DNA from: Marifrigoribacter sp047730175
GTDB taxonomy: Bacteria; Bacteroidota; Bacteroidia; Flavobacteriales; Flavobacteriaceae
Reading direction: 5' to 3'
Length of the DNA stretch: 64,000 nt
NCBI RefSeq assembly: GCF_047730175.1
Contig: NZ_CP159833.1
Span: forward strand, 806,001-870,000
Shown here: in pieces, positions 35,144 through 45,700 of the stretch
Layout: each line of letters opens with the position of its first letter
How positions within the stretch are numbered: the stretch's first letter is position 1
The notes under the pieces: generated by a model
Seen by the model: only the letters and a program-made list of their open reading frames with translations
What the model was told of the DNA's origin: nothing
Databases searched by the model: none
Translations under genes and position numbers: made by a program

Positions 35144-37228
35144 TTAGAAATCATTATACCAATTAAATAAATCGGTTCGTATACCAAAATTAAACCAGGT
35201 GGTTTGATTATCAAACGTAGTTGCAGTGTTGGTTAATGGTTGAAAATCTCTAAAAACAACACTCCCATATACTTTTAAATTGGTCGCTGGATTAATAAGG
35301 TATCCTACTTGGATTTCTGCATGAAAAAAATCGGTTGTATTTCCTTGTGCTAGTTCATTTCCATTATCTGCAGGTCGATTATCCTCAGTTCCATAAATAT
35401 CACCTCCATAAAACAATGCATCTTCATCAGTATTAAACTCTAAACCTCTTTTCGCAATAATGAATTTAACATCTCCAAATATTCTTCCTCTTTGATATCT
35501 TGCAATTGCAATAAATTCTGAAAAATTTGCGCCCAAGGTATGCGCCATTGATTGATTATTATGACCGTAGTTTAACACTATTGAATTATGTGAGTAGGTA
35601 TAAGGTCTAACTCTATTATACTCTGCTTGTAGATATAGTTTTTTTACACCAAAAGCATCGTAATATTTTACACCAACTTGATATCCTATTTTATTTTTAT
35701 AACTTCCTTCTCCTCCAAATATATCACTCGTAGAAAATTCATCTATTATTAATTGAGAATAGGCATTAATCCGATCTGTAAATTTATATTTGGCGCTTAA
35801 ACCTATAATTGCGTTCCCTCCCCTTGAGCCTGTAGAAAACTCAATGGCTCTATAAAAAATTATTGGATTTATATAATTAAAATCAAATCCTCTATTATTA
35901 TCATTTTCCCAGATTACCGTCTCGAATAATCCAATATTTAAACGTTTCGAAATATTATAACTTAAATAATGATTCGCAATATATTTTGTTCTAAATGATC
36001 CGGACTCTGTAACTTCTGGACGAACATCTCGCAAAGACATCCATGTATTAGTATACTTTAACTTCCAAAAAGTAGTATTTACTTTTAAAAATGGATACGG
36101 ACTTGCATTATCACTTAATAATAAGGAGCGATAACCGTCACCAATAAAATTTTTACCGTGCCCCAATTGAAAGTTTACCCATTTTGAAGGAGTATATGAA
36201 ATATGACCTGTTGCAATTGGATAATCGTACGAGTCGCTTTTAAATGATTTCGCAATCCCCCTACCAGGAATAATAGCCGGGTTTCCACCATCAGGTTTAA
36301 TGGATTCTGCAAAACGATTAAAATAGCCTGCAAATCTTCCTTGACTCTCTTGTATAGTTGCATAAAAACTAAACCCTTTTCCTAATCCTCCTTGAACATA
36401 TACCATTCTGGTATTGTTATAGGTGTTTATATCTGCATCCGTGTCTTTCCCCATTTGTAAATCTACTCCAGGGTCTAAAGTCATCCAAAAATCTTTAGTA
36501 GCTAGAGTAACCATATGTTCATTCCACCATTTTTTACCTAACCAATTTGTCGTTTTTTTAGCAAGTTTATTATTTTCTTCTTCAAAATTATAATATTTAT
36601 TTACTTCAGAATAAACAAAAGGTTTTTGAGCTGTATGATTATTTAAACCTACTTTATTAAGGTAAGGATCAAAACGACTGTAGTTTTGATGAGACAATGG
36701 GATGTTTATATTACTTCGAAATTCTTGGTTTGAATAGGGTAATTTTTCAATTGAATCGTATTCTAGTTTTAATAGATCTTGTCTTTTTTGTTCTAAAGAA
36801 ATTTCTTCATCATTTCTTAGGGGTTCTTCTAATGGTATTTGAATAGGCAGCGTATACTGAACATATGCTGGGTTTCCATTATAGGTTGCCGGAGAAATTT
36901 TTGGAAGCATTCCAAATATTTTTTTTACTTCTTCCTTTAATTCATTATAGAAAGCATCTACATAGAGTATTTTAAAAGATCCTTCTTTGTCTACTTCAAA
37001 AAAGACTTCAACATTACCTTTATAATTTTCAGAAAAAACTACGTCGGGTGTTTTAAAATTCGCAAATACGAATTGTTGCAATGTATAGTTAAAACAATTT
37101 TCTAATTCTGAAATACTTTCTTCAGCACATTCTGTAAATACAGGATACTTCTCAAATTTATTTTGAGAGTTTTGAGAAAGCATAGAAATGGAAATAATAG
37201 AAATAAGAAATGAGGCAAATTTCTTCAT
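35144..37228 (-). CDS. RemB-like gliding motility outer membrane protein with N-terminal TonB-C-like module
   Basis: 694 residues with a signal peptide (about 1-18). Residues ~28-135 form a module resembling the TonB C-terminal domain (YPVFTECAEESISELENCF, VEVFFEVDKEGSFKILYVD, VQYTLPIQIPLE). The remainder looks like an outer membrane beta-barrel with Wzi-like character: many aromatic alternating strands, and blocks such as DPGVDLQMGKDTDAD, NTRMVYVQGGLGKGFSFYA, QLGHGKNFIGDGYRSLLLSD and a terminal FNFGIRTDLFNWYNDF. It resembles proteins annotated as gliding motility protein RemB in Flavobacterium; I am only moderately sure of that name, so no symbol is given. Two TonB genes with the same module lie directly upstream. 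The envelope location is secure. Confidence 0.72.
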   Translation of the reverse strand: MKKFASFLISIISISMLSQNSQNKFEKYPVFTECAEESISELENCFNYTLQQFVFANFKTPDVVFSENYKGNVEVFFEVDKEGSFKILYVDAFYNELKEEVKKIFGMLPKISPATYNGNPAYVQYTLPIQIPLEEPLRNDEEISLEQKRQDLLKLEYDSIEKLPYSNQEFRSNINIPLSHQNYSRFDPYLNKVGLNNHTAQKPFVYSEVNKYYNFEEENNKLAKKTTNWLGKKWWNEHMVTLATKDFWMTLDPGVDLQMGKDTDADINTYNNTRMVYVQGGLGKGFSFYATIQESQGRFAGYFNRFAESIKPDGGNPAIIPGRGIAKSFKSDSYDYPIATGHISYTPSKWVNFQLGHGKNFIGDGYRSLLLSDNASPYPFLKVNTTFWKLKYTNTWMSLRDVRPEVTESGSFRTKYIANHYLSYNISKRLNIGLFETVIWENDNNRGFDFNYINPIIFYRAIEFSTGSRGGNAIIGLSAKYKFTDRINAYSQLIIDEFSTSDIFGGEGSYKNKIGYQVGVKYYDAFGVKKLYLQAEYNRVRPYTYSHNSIVLNYGHNNQSMAHTLGANFSEFIAIARYQRGRIFGDVKFIIAKRGLEFNTDEDALFYGGDIYGTEDNRPADNGNELAQGNTTDFFHAEIQVGYLINPATNLKVYGSVVFRDFQPLTNTATTFDNQTTWFNFGIRTDLFNWYNDF

Positions 37229-37283
37229 TGTAAATAGGTCTTTTATTCTCGAAAGATACGGAATTTTTACAATGCTATCGTTT

Positions 37284-37320
37284 AAAAAAATCCCGTTCTC
37301 AGTATATGGGAACGGGGTTT
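37284..37320 (-). terminator. Terminator after the 262-residue TonB gene
   Basis: CCCGTTC (37292-37298) pairs with GAACGGG (37310-37316). On the minus strand the stem is followed by TTTTTTT. It lies 8-10 bases past the stop at 37329 and separates this gene from the RemB-like gene. Confidence 0.85.
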
Positions 37321-37328
37321 TTAATTTT

Positions 37329-38117
37329 TTAATCTATATTAAATCTAATTGGTACTCTATAAATTACATCCACATTTGTATTCCCTTGTTTACCCGGCGT
37401 CATTTTTGGTAATTTACTGATCACTCTCGAAGCCTCCTTTATAAGAGATTGATGTTGCGCAATTGCTTTTACATCAACCACATCTCCGTTTTTATCAATT
37501 TTAAATTCAACATAAATAATATGTTTGGTTCCTGAATTTAAATCTGAAAAATTATCGGTCCGAAACTTACTTCTAATAAATAATTTTATATTAGTAGACA
37601 TGCAGTCTATTTTTTCATTATTCTTTGTTAGAGATTCACAACCTGGAAACACTGGAGCAAATTCTACTCCTAAAACACTATGGGTTTTTTTCGTTTTAAT
37701 ATCAATTAATGGTTTAGTATCAACTATTATTACATTAGGTTCAATTTCAGTGGTCCCTAATTCTGTCTCTGTAATATTTGTATTAGGCACTACTGTAATT
37801 ATAGTTGTCAGTATTGGTCTTTTAGGTACAACTAGTTTCCTTACCTTTTCCTTTACTGGAATTACTTTTGCTTTTTCAACCTCAAAATTAAGGTTTTCAT
37901 TTTCATTCAATTCAAAAGGGTCTACTCTTGCTACTTCTCGTTGTACTGTTAAACCAAAAGTACTCTCCATGAGGAAGAAAACAGCTAGTAAACTAACGAT
38001 AAGCCCAACTTGAAAAAAAAGTCTAGAATTCCAATTAATACTTACACTCTTTTTATCTTCTCTTTTTGAAAATGTTTTTGGATGGTCATTTGTCAAAATT
38101 TGTTTAGATGATTTCAT
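37329..38117 (-). CDS. TonB-family energy transducer protein
   Basis: 262 residues: a cytoplasmic basic N-terminus, one membrane helix (about 34-52, LFFQVGLIVSLLAVFFLME), a periplasmic linker without a long proline run, then a TonB C-terminal domain (about 150-262). The last contains APVFPGCESLTKNNEKIDCM, IYVEFKIDKNGDVVDVKAI and the closing VIYRVPIRFNID. TonB proteins transmit proton-motive force to outer membrane receptors; ExbB/ExbD partners are not in this window. The FPGCE...C module preceding the canonical fold is shared with the next TonB gene and with the RemB-like protein. Terminators flank the gene, so it is likely monocistronic. Confidence 0.88.
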   Translation of the reverse strand: MKSSKQILTNDHPKTFSKREDKKSVSINWNSRLFFQVGLIVSLLAVFFLMESTFGLTVQREVARVDPFELNENENLNFEVEKAKVIPVKEKVRKLVVPKRPILTTIITVVPNTNITETELGTTEIEPNVIIVDTKPLIDIKTKKTHSVLGVEFAPVFPGCESLTKNNEKIDCMSTNIKLFIRSKFRTDNFSDLNSGTKHIIYVEFKIDKNGDVVDVKAIAQHQSLIKEASRVISKLPKMTPGKQGNTNVDVIYRVPIRFNID

Positions 38118-38171
38118 AATATATATGTTTAAGAGTTAATATATATTATAGTAATACAAGGGTTATGCCAA

Positions 38172-38210
38172 AAAAAAATCCCGTTTCTAACGATACGTTA
38201 AAAACGGGAT
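38172..38210 (-). terminator. Terminator after the proline-rich tonB gene
   Basis: ATCCCGTTT (38178-38186) pairs with AAACGGGAT (38202-38210), with an inner TAACG/CGTTA pairing. A T-run of eight follows on the minus strand. It lies 24 bases after the stop at 38234. Confidence 0.9.
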
Positions 38211-38233
38211 AAACTATTTTTTTTATATAAAAC

Positions 38234-38953
38234 TTAATCCATTACTTGAAATAAGATTGGAAGTGAATATAATACACCTACAGATCTACCTCTTTGTCTT
38301 CCAGGTTGCATTTTGGGAAGCGCTCTTACAACTTTAACCGCTTCTTGTTCTAATTTTGGATGTGGAGCACGAGCACGAACATTTACAACATTTCCGTTTT
38401 TATCAATTTTAAATTGAACAGATATACGTTGTCTTCCTTCTAAGCCTAGATCTCCAGCCAATTCAGTATTGAACTTTTTATTTACGAATGCCGCAATTTT
38501 ATCGGACATACATTTTTTCTTTGCATTATTGTTACCCGCATTTTCACAACCAGGATAAATCGGTACATTTTCAATAACTGCAAAAGGTACATCTGCAATT
38601 TCTTCTTCCATTGCCTCTTCAATCTCTTCAATTTCTACAATCTCCTCTTCTTGATTTGTTTCGGTAGACTCTATAATAGTTTCCTCTATTTCTTCTTCAT
38701 CTTCAACAACTTCAATTTCTTCTGGAGCTGCAGGAGGTGGTGGAGGTGGTGGTGGAGGCAATTGATCAGTAATTGGGATATCCTCATCTAATTCATCACC
38801 AATATCAGCTAAACCAGTATCGATATCAGATCTATCATATGATTTATATTCAATGGCTTGCCAAGTTATTAATAGCATTAAAATCATTCCTAATTGGAAG
38901 AAAAGCATGCTTCTACGGTTTAAATCAGCTTTGGGATTTTTTTTAGGTTCCAT
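38234..38953 (-). CDS. tonB: Energy transducer TonB, proline-rich
   Basis: 239 residues. After a basic start there is one membrane helix (17-33, MLFFQLGMILMLLITWQ), an acidic stretch, a run of nine prolines (66-74), and a long Glu-rich linker in place of the usual Pro-Lys repeats. The C-terminal TonB domain carries VPIYPGCENAGNNNAKKKCM, ISVQFKIDKNGNVVNVRARA, LPKMQPGRQRGRSVGVLYSLP. It should couple an ExbBD motor to TonB-dependent receptors. It follows the vanZ-like gene by 56 bases in the same direction, so it may be the tail of the ruvA-sprA-gcvH unit or have its own promoter. Confidence 0.92.
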   Translation of the reverse strand: MEPKKNPKADLNRRSMLFFQLGMILMLLITWQAIEYKSYDRSDIDTGLADIGDELDEDIPITDQLPPPPPPPPPAAPEEIEVVEDEEEIEETIIESTETNQEEEIVEIEEIEEAMEEEIADVPFAVIENVPIYPGCENAGNNNAKKKCMSDKIAAFVNKKFNTELAGDLGLEGRQRISVQFKIDKNGNVVNVRARAPHPKLEQEAVKVVRALPKMQPGRQRGRSVGVLYSLPILFQVMD

Positions 38954-39009
38954 AATAGAGTTTTAATAGTGTTGCTAAAATATACAAAATCTGTTGTAAA
39001 TAAAATATT

Positions 39010-39417
39010 TCAAGAATTAAATCTGAATTTAAATTTTAAAAAAATTAAAACCCCTAATAATGTACCTACACTATTAGCTATAATATCTAGAAAATCAGCC
39101 ATTCTTGTTTCTATAAACAACTGTTGTACTATTTCAATTATTATGCCATAAACTATACAGCTTAGCACTGTAATGGCTATTCGTTTTAAATTTATCACCC
39201 TATTATTATAGATGAAAATTACATTCAACCAAATAAAAACTAGGATTAAATGAATACTAAAATGCACTAATTTATCGATTGGAATAAAAAAATCGAAATG
39301 ATTAATACTACCCATTGAAGGTAATAAAAAAGCTAATGTTATTAGGGAAGTATAAATTAATACCGCTCTTAATAAAATTTTCTTAGGCTCCAATGATAGT
39401 TTTATAAGCTTCCACAT
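39010..39417 (-). CDS. VanZ-like small membrane protein
   Basis: 135 residues with four predicted membrane helices (VLIYTSLITLAFLLP, LVHFSIHLILVFIWLNVIFI, IAITVLSCIVYGIIIEIVQQLF, FLDIIANSVGTLLGVLIFL). The VanZ-like hallmark is the D-K-x2-H pattern in FIPIDKLVHFSIH and YGIIIEIVQ followed by RMADFLDIIAN. The biochemical function in this family is unknown; the name comes from a teicoplanin-resistance gene. The first ATG (39417) lies inside gcvH, giving a 35-base overlap; a TTG at 39393 would shorten the overlap to 11 bases. In either case it is co-transcribed with gcvH. Confidence 0.85.
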   Translation of the reverse strand: MWKLIKLSLEPKKILLRAVLIYTSLITLAFLLPSMGSINHFDFFIPIDKLVHFSIHLILVFIWLNVIFIYNNRVINLKRIAITVLSCIVYGIIIEIVQQLFIETRMADFLDIIANSVGTLLGVLIFLKFKFRFNS

Positions 39418-39763
39418 CTAGTAATTGGTCTACTTCTTCAGGATTACTAAATTTAATTTTAATCATCCAACCCTCACCATAAGGATCTGAATTCACTTTT
39501 TCTGGTTCAGACTCTAATGAATCATTAAACTCGACAATCTCTCCTGTAAGGGGTAGAAATAAGTCTGAAACTGTTTTTACGGCTTCTACTGTTCCAAAAA
39601 CTTCATCAACATCTAAAGTTTCATCAAGAGTTTCTACTTCAACATAAACTATATCTCCTAATTCACCCTGCGCAAAATCAGTTATCCCAACAGTTGCTAT
39701 ATCACCATCAATGCTAATCCATTCGTGGTCTTTTGTATATTTTAAATTTGAAGGAACATTCAT
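39383..39763 (-). CDS. gcvH: Glycine cleavage system H protein
   Basis: 126 residues, full family length. It begins with YTKDHEWISIDGDIATVGIT and continues to FAQGELGDIVYVE; Lys63 in FGTVEAVKTVSD is the lipoyl attachment site. The C-terminal half has LTGEIVEFN and DPYGEGWMIKIK. GcvH shuttles the aminomethyl group between the P and T proteins of glycine cleavage and can act in lipoylation. The other gcv genes are not nearby. It lies 24 bases after sprA and overlaps the vanZ-like gene, an arrangement I associate with Flavobacteriaceae. Confidence 0.96.
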   Translation of the reverse strand: MNVPSNLKYTKDHEWISIDGDIATVGITDFAQGELGDIVYVEVETLDETLDVDEVFGTVEAVKTVSDLFLPLTGEIVEFNDSLESEPEKVNSDPYGEGWMIKIKFSNPEEVDQLLDVEAYKTIIGA

Positions 39764-39787
39764 CTTTTAATTTTTTTAGTTAATTTT

Positions 39788-42700
39788 TTAGTTTCCAAAA
39801 TTATATCTTAAGGTTATCCCACTTCTAATAGTTGTTTGTGGAAATGCTGTAGATATTGCATATTCAGAGAATGTATGATCATAATAAAACAATGCAGTAA
39901 GGTTTTTACTTAAGGCATAATCTGCTGTAAATTGAATACCATATAATGTTTGGCCAGCAGTTGTTTGATTATTTTCTAAATCTAAATATCTTATGATTGT
40001 TTTATTATCTCTTCTTGATAAGTCAAGTTTGAAATTTAAATCACTTTTTAGGACTTTCTTTTTTCCACCTAAATTAGTAGAAATTCGCAAGTCTTTTATT
40101 CTATACCCTAATCCAATAATAAATTCATTTCCTTGAATTTCAGTTAAAAGATTATTAGCAAAACTTAATGATAAAGCTCTATCTTTTCTTATTTCTGCTA
40201 AAATTTTAACAGAATTTTTCATTTCAAAATCAATTTTTATTAAAGGAGAAAATTGTTCTGTTAAGTTTACATTGGATAAGATAATTTCAGTTTTAAAGTT
40301 ACCAGCTTGATCAACTGCATTTGGATTGTTCGTATCGAAATCTAAATTTGACTGAAACTGATTTACAGTATAACCAGCTCTATATCCATGTTGAATTGAG
40401 AAACGTTTAAATCGTTTTTTAAACCATTTAAGTTTCATTAAACCAGTATATTTTAAATCCCAATTAGGTAATGGAATATCTCTTAAGAATCCTGTTTTTT
40501 CGCTTGAAGCACTTGAACCTTTATATGCAGAAATAAACGCAGGCAATAATACATCCTGACTTGTTTTACCAAGACCAATTGGAAAACCATCATCGTCTAA
40601 GTTTGCAGGGTCACTGATATTAATCCCTCTTTTTTCCGCTAATCTATTTGCTACAATAAGTCTATTCGCTCTAAAATCATCAAAAGCTGCAGATCCATTT
40701 TCATCACTTTTAGAAAATGCAGTTTTTATTAATAAGGTAGAGATATTAAAGTTTCCAAATGTATTTGGTGTTAAGGATCTATATAGATCATCCTCTACAA
40801 TGTAATTTTCTGAAAAGTTTTCAGAGAATACTCTATTACCGTTAAGGTCAATTTTTAATCCTGGAAGTAATTCAATATTTGCTTGAACATCTAATTGACG
40901 ACTATCTACTTCAGTATATTGTTCATTAAATTCAGGATATAATGTTAACCACCCTTTACGAGCTGCTAAGTCTCTTACATTAGATTGACTTCCAAAAGTA
41001 AATCCAGCTGAAGGCCTTAAGGTTCCTATAAAACCTATCGAAGGCGTATACCCTGGTAAAAAGATACCTTTATTTTCCTGGTAGTTAATTTGAAATTTCT
41101 TTATTGATGTAGCAATTCCAATTAAAGTATTCATTGCCTGTTGACCTCCACTTAATGAATTTGAAGTAGAGGAAGATGCTGTCTTTGTACCTGCACTATC
41201 ACCTGTTAAAGATTTACCAGCAGCAGCAGCGGGTTTTACTTTACCATCATTCTCTGCTCTCTTATTATTTCTAGTTTTATTTTTCTTAATTTTCTTAAGC
41301 CCTATGTACCTATAAAAACTTTTCATATCAATACTAGAATTGATACGGTGTGTACTTGCATTTTGAATTGAATTTCCTAAATCAAAGAAAGCAGGTTCTC
41401 CATTTTCATCTGGATTTGGAATATTGCTTAACAATTCACTTCCATCTTGCCATTGAAAATCACCTGTATATGAATAGGTTGCTCGAATAAACTTTAAAAA
41501 TGGAAACTTTTTAAATGGTAAATCATAATTTACTTGTAATGATTGTGCATGCCTATTAGGATCTCCTATATCAAAGAATCCGTCCCAAACCCCCACTTCA
41601 TTGTCTACGTTATAATCTATAGATCCATCTGTATTTACTTCTTCAGTGATATAATTATTAATGATTCTGTTATTTGATGAATCAAAATTAAAACGCAAGG
41701 AATTTGTTAGGTTATAATTAATCGTATACTGCCAATCAAATAAATAATTACGTTGAAATAATGTAGGTACTCCAATATTTCCATCAGCTAAATTAAACTC
41801 TCTAAATTTTTGTTCATTGTATTGACGAACAATACTTGAGTTTACTGAAATATTAGAAGGCGCATAATTAAAGTTTAAATCCTTTAAGAACTGCCAGTAT
41901 TTTCCATTAAATATGGAATCATTTTTCTTGAATGGTTCCACTATTTTTGGGGTAAAATTATAATTATAAGTAGCCCCTACTCTTACATTTTTATCTACCG
42001 CATCTTCAATTTCAAAATCATGATGATCAATTTGATTATATGAATACGAAAAAGTTAAATTTTCAACATCATACATTCTTGGTTTTGAATCTCCAGTTCT
42101 ATCTTTTCTAACACCAATAAAGTTGATGCTTTGTCGTTTTGTATAATCTACAGATTGTTCTTTAACTCTATCTTTTTCAACATTATCTGAAATTCCATCT
42201 AACCTTGCATCTAATTCAATATCTTGAAATTCTGGATCGTATTGAGGAGTAATTAATTCTTCTGAGCGTCCATAATTAAATGGTAATTGGATTCCCCATT
42301 TTTTTGGCAATAATTGACCTAAATTCAAATTAGTAACTACGTCATATAGCTGTACATCTTCACGACTTCTTTCATTAGGACCTTGCTCGATTGAACCAAA
42401 CCCTATGGTGCTTCTTCTTCCTGCAGCACTAATGGTTGCAAAGTCGGCAATATTAGCATCCATGCTTGCAATTGCAGCCCATCCACCTTGATTTTTTAAT
42501 TCTGAAAGACGTAACTCATTGAACCAAACTTCTCCACAAACGTCTTCATTTGTTAATGAGTTTTTCATCCCTAACATGATGGTACGTACATTACCAAAAC
42601 TTGGGTTTCCTTTAATACCAATTCTTAGCTCATTTTCTGGACCTGAATATCCCGTAGTTAATCTATCATCTGATTGACTTATATAAGATATTCCAGTAAT

Positions 42701-45700
42701 AGGATCCGCTTCTAATCCTCCTCCTAAAACAAGTGATTTTACTTCTTGAAGTAATTTTAATGGTAGATTAATTCGGTTTTCAACAGGCCAAATCTCTTGA
42801 GGATCAGATGTTCCTTGAGTATTTGTATCAATTGGAATATCTGTTGGATTTAATGGAATTTCCACTTCATAGAAATTTTGAGATAAATCATTTCCTATTC
42901 TAATAAACGCAACCATATCGCCATCTTCAATTCTAGAAGGACAACTATTATCATCTATAGGTTCGGCATGGATAAATAGCTCTAAATTTTCGTATTGACG
43001 CATATCAATACTATAATTTTTATATACTCCACGACCATCACCCCCTTCTAAACCTTTTACTCTTAATGATAAAGATTGTTCATTTTGACGAATTAAATTA
43101 TTATTATTATTTAATTCTTCTCTAATTACTCCTGGAGGTAGTCTATAAGGAATTGGAGCTCTATTTTCGTCTTCTTCTATACTTACTGCTCTATTTTCAA
43201 AAAAGGTATCATCATCATCAGGATCATCTCCTAATAAGTCTAATGTTTGAGTATATCTTCTGTAATCACCTCTAACTAAATCTAAAGTACCAAAACGTAA
43301 TATAGTGGATTCTTCAAACCCTGACATATACATACGCATAAAACGAATTGATCTAAAATCTGCTGCTCCATTAATAACATCTGTTGGTTCACTGATTGGA
43401 ATTTTAAATTGAATCCATCGTACAGGAATTACATTATTATCTTGAGTAGTTACATCAAGCTCTTTAATTTGAGCTACAAATGGATCATTTACTGTTAAAC
43501 CATCTTTAAAATCTATTTCATATTCGAAATAACTATCAATCGTATTCATCGAATTGTCACGGTTGATATCTTCAACATCAGGTTGTGAAGTTGAACCTCT
43601 ATCTGTATCTGATAATTCAACAGGTGAATTCCCTTCTACTCCATTATACCTTTTATAACGATTAACAATAGATCCTTCAGCTTGTAAAAAGTATTGGTAG
43701 TTATCTCTTGCAGGGTCATCTCCTCCAAACTGTGAAACTATTGAGTTAATGGTTGGATTTGGGTCACTTGATTCATCAACATCACCTTCACCATCATACC
43801 CAACATCTTGATTGGTTCTTTGTTGTCCTTCAGTATCGAAGGCATACACTAATGATTGACTTGTAGGTACTTTACCCCACTGTGTTGGTAATGTATTTGC
43901 TGAACCACCATCTTCTGGTAATCCATTTTCATATTGCTTTCTACCATCCTTTAATACATCTTCTGAAATATTTCCTAAATTGAAGAATATTTTTCCACTC
44001 CCCTGACTGTCATCATGCTCATAAGGATCCATTACCCAAAACTCGATAAATTCTACATTTGAACGTTCAAAATCTGTCGTTGTTAATTGCCTTGAAATAC
44101 CTGCAAAATTATCTTGAGGATTTGGTAAAGTATTTGAATCTCCATCTGCTAATGCATCTGGATTAAAGTTATAAGGTCCACGTTCACTCGGATTATAAGC
44201 TAAATCTAATGTAAATAATGCCTGCGTTTGTCCTTGTACAATATCTTGATTTGGAAATATTTCATCTCTAAAGACTCTTCTTGTAAATGGTGAAGAAAGG
44301 TCTTCATCATTTATCCCACCTGGTCTTTGACTACTATAGAATACTGGGTCAATTGTGTACCAAGATAAACCAGCCCTTTTATAATTATACGCTAAGCTAT
44401 TAGGATCATTTACTAATTCACCTCCAAAATTAAAAGGAGCACTAGATAAGAACCAACTTTGTGGTGAACTTATATCTAATTCTGTTTGGGCAGCTTCAAA
44501 GTCATCAACATACACCGTAGTTTTTCCATCAAAATCAGCCACTTTTGGAGCGCCTGGTAACAAGTATGCAAACTCACCTCGTAAAGAAAGATTAGATTCT
44601 ACATCTGTATCTATATTTGGTAATTTATTTACTAACCTTGTTAAAAAAGGAACCTGTGTAGAATAAGTAGCATTAAAACCTAATATTGTATTATTAATTG
44701 GTTCTGCATTATAAGTAGACTTCTGAGTTAAAGGGCGTTCATTTAAATTTAAATATGTAGCTCCTATTTGGAAGTTTTCATTAAACTTATGTTCTACATT
44801 TAGCCCTGTAAATCGTTTTGTCTGCTGACCAAATAAAGTATTATTTTCAGTAGTAATATTAATAGGAGTATTTGAATTTTGAAGGGATGGATCTAATATC
44901 TGAACTCTTCCTAATTGGTAATTTACAGTATAATCTACACCTTCAACTAAAGTTCTACCTCCTGCCGTAACAGTCACAGACCCTTGAGGTACATTAAACG
45001 CTCCAATAGAAATTCCATCAGAACCTGTTGATTTATAAGAACCTTTTAATTGAAATTTATTTTTATCACTATCCTCTTGTTCTGCTTGCGTTTTTGTCGA
45101 AGTATATAATGATCTATACACATACTTATTCTGATTTGCATTATAAGTAGTAGGATTATCATAATCTTCTGGACCTCCAATTGTAGTATCCAATTTCTCA
45201 AATAAATGAGATCCAAAAGGCTCAATGGTTGTAAATATTATTCGTCCATTTTGAGAGTCGACTGTGACACCATCAATAAAATCGAAGAATCCATCACCTT
45301 CCTGCTGTGGATCATTATTAAAGTTTAAACGATCTAAATTAAATACTCTAAGTAACGTTGTATTATCTACGTCTTCTGGCAACTCTGTTTCCGGAAAACC
45401 AACACTTTCAGTTGCTTTTGTAATAAAGTTTAATGGGGACGGATCTGTATAAAGTATATTTAATCTAAAATCTTCCCGTTCTAATTGAAAAGCGCCTAAA
45501 GGATAGATATTTTTCATCATGATATCCCAAATAGGTTCTTGTACATTTGTGATACTACTCTTAAGAAGTTTTACTACAAGATTTTGAGGTATTCCATCTA
45601 TTTGATCATCTTCTCCTTCATTAATTGTTCCTCCTGTTGCATCTATTCCATCATTAGAAAACTCTCCTACTTGATACACATTTCCATTTACTGTAAATTG

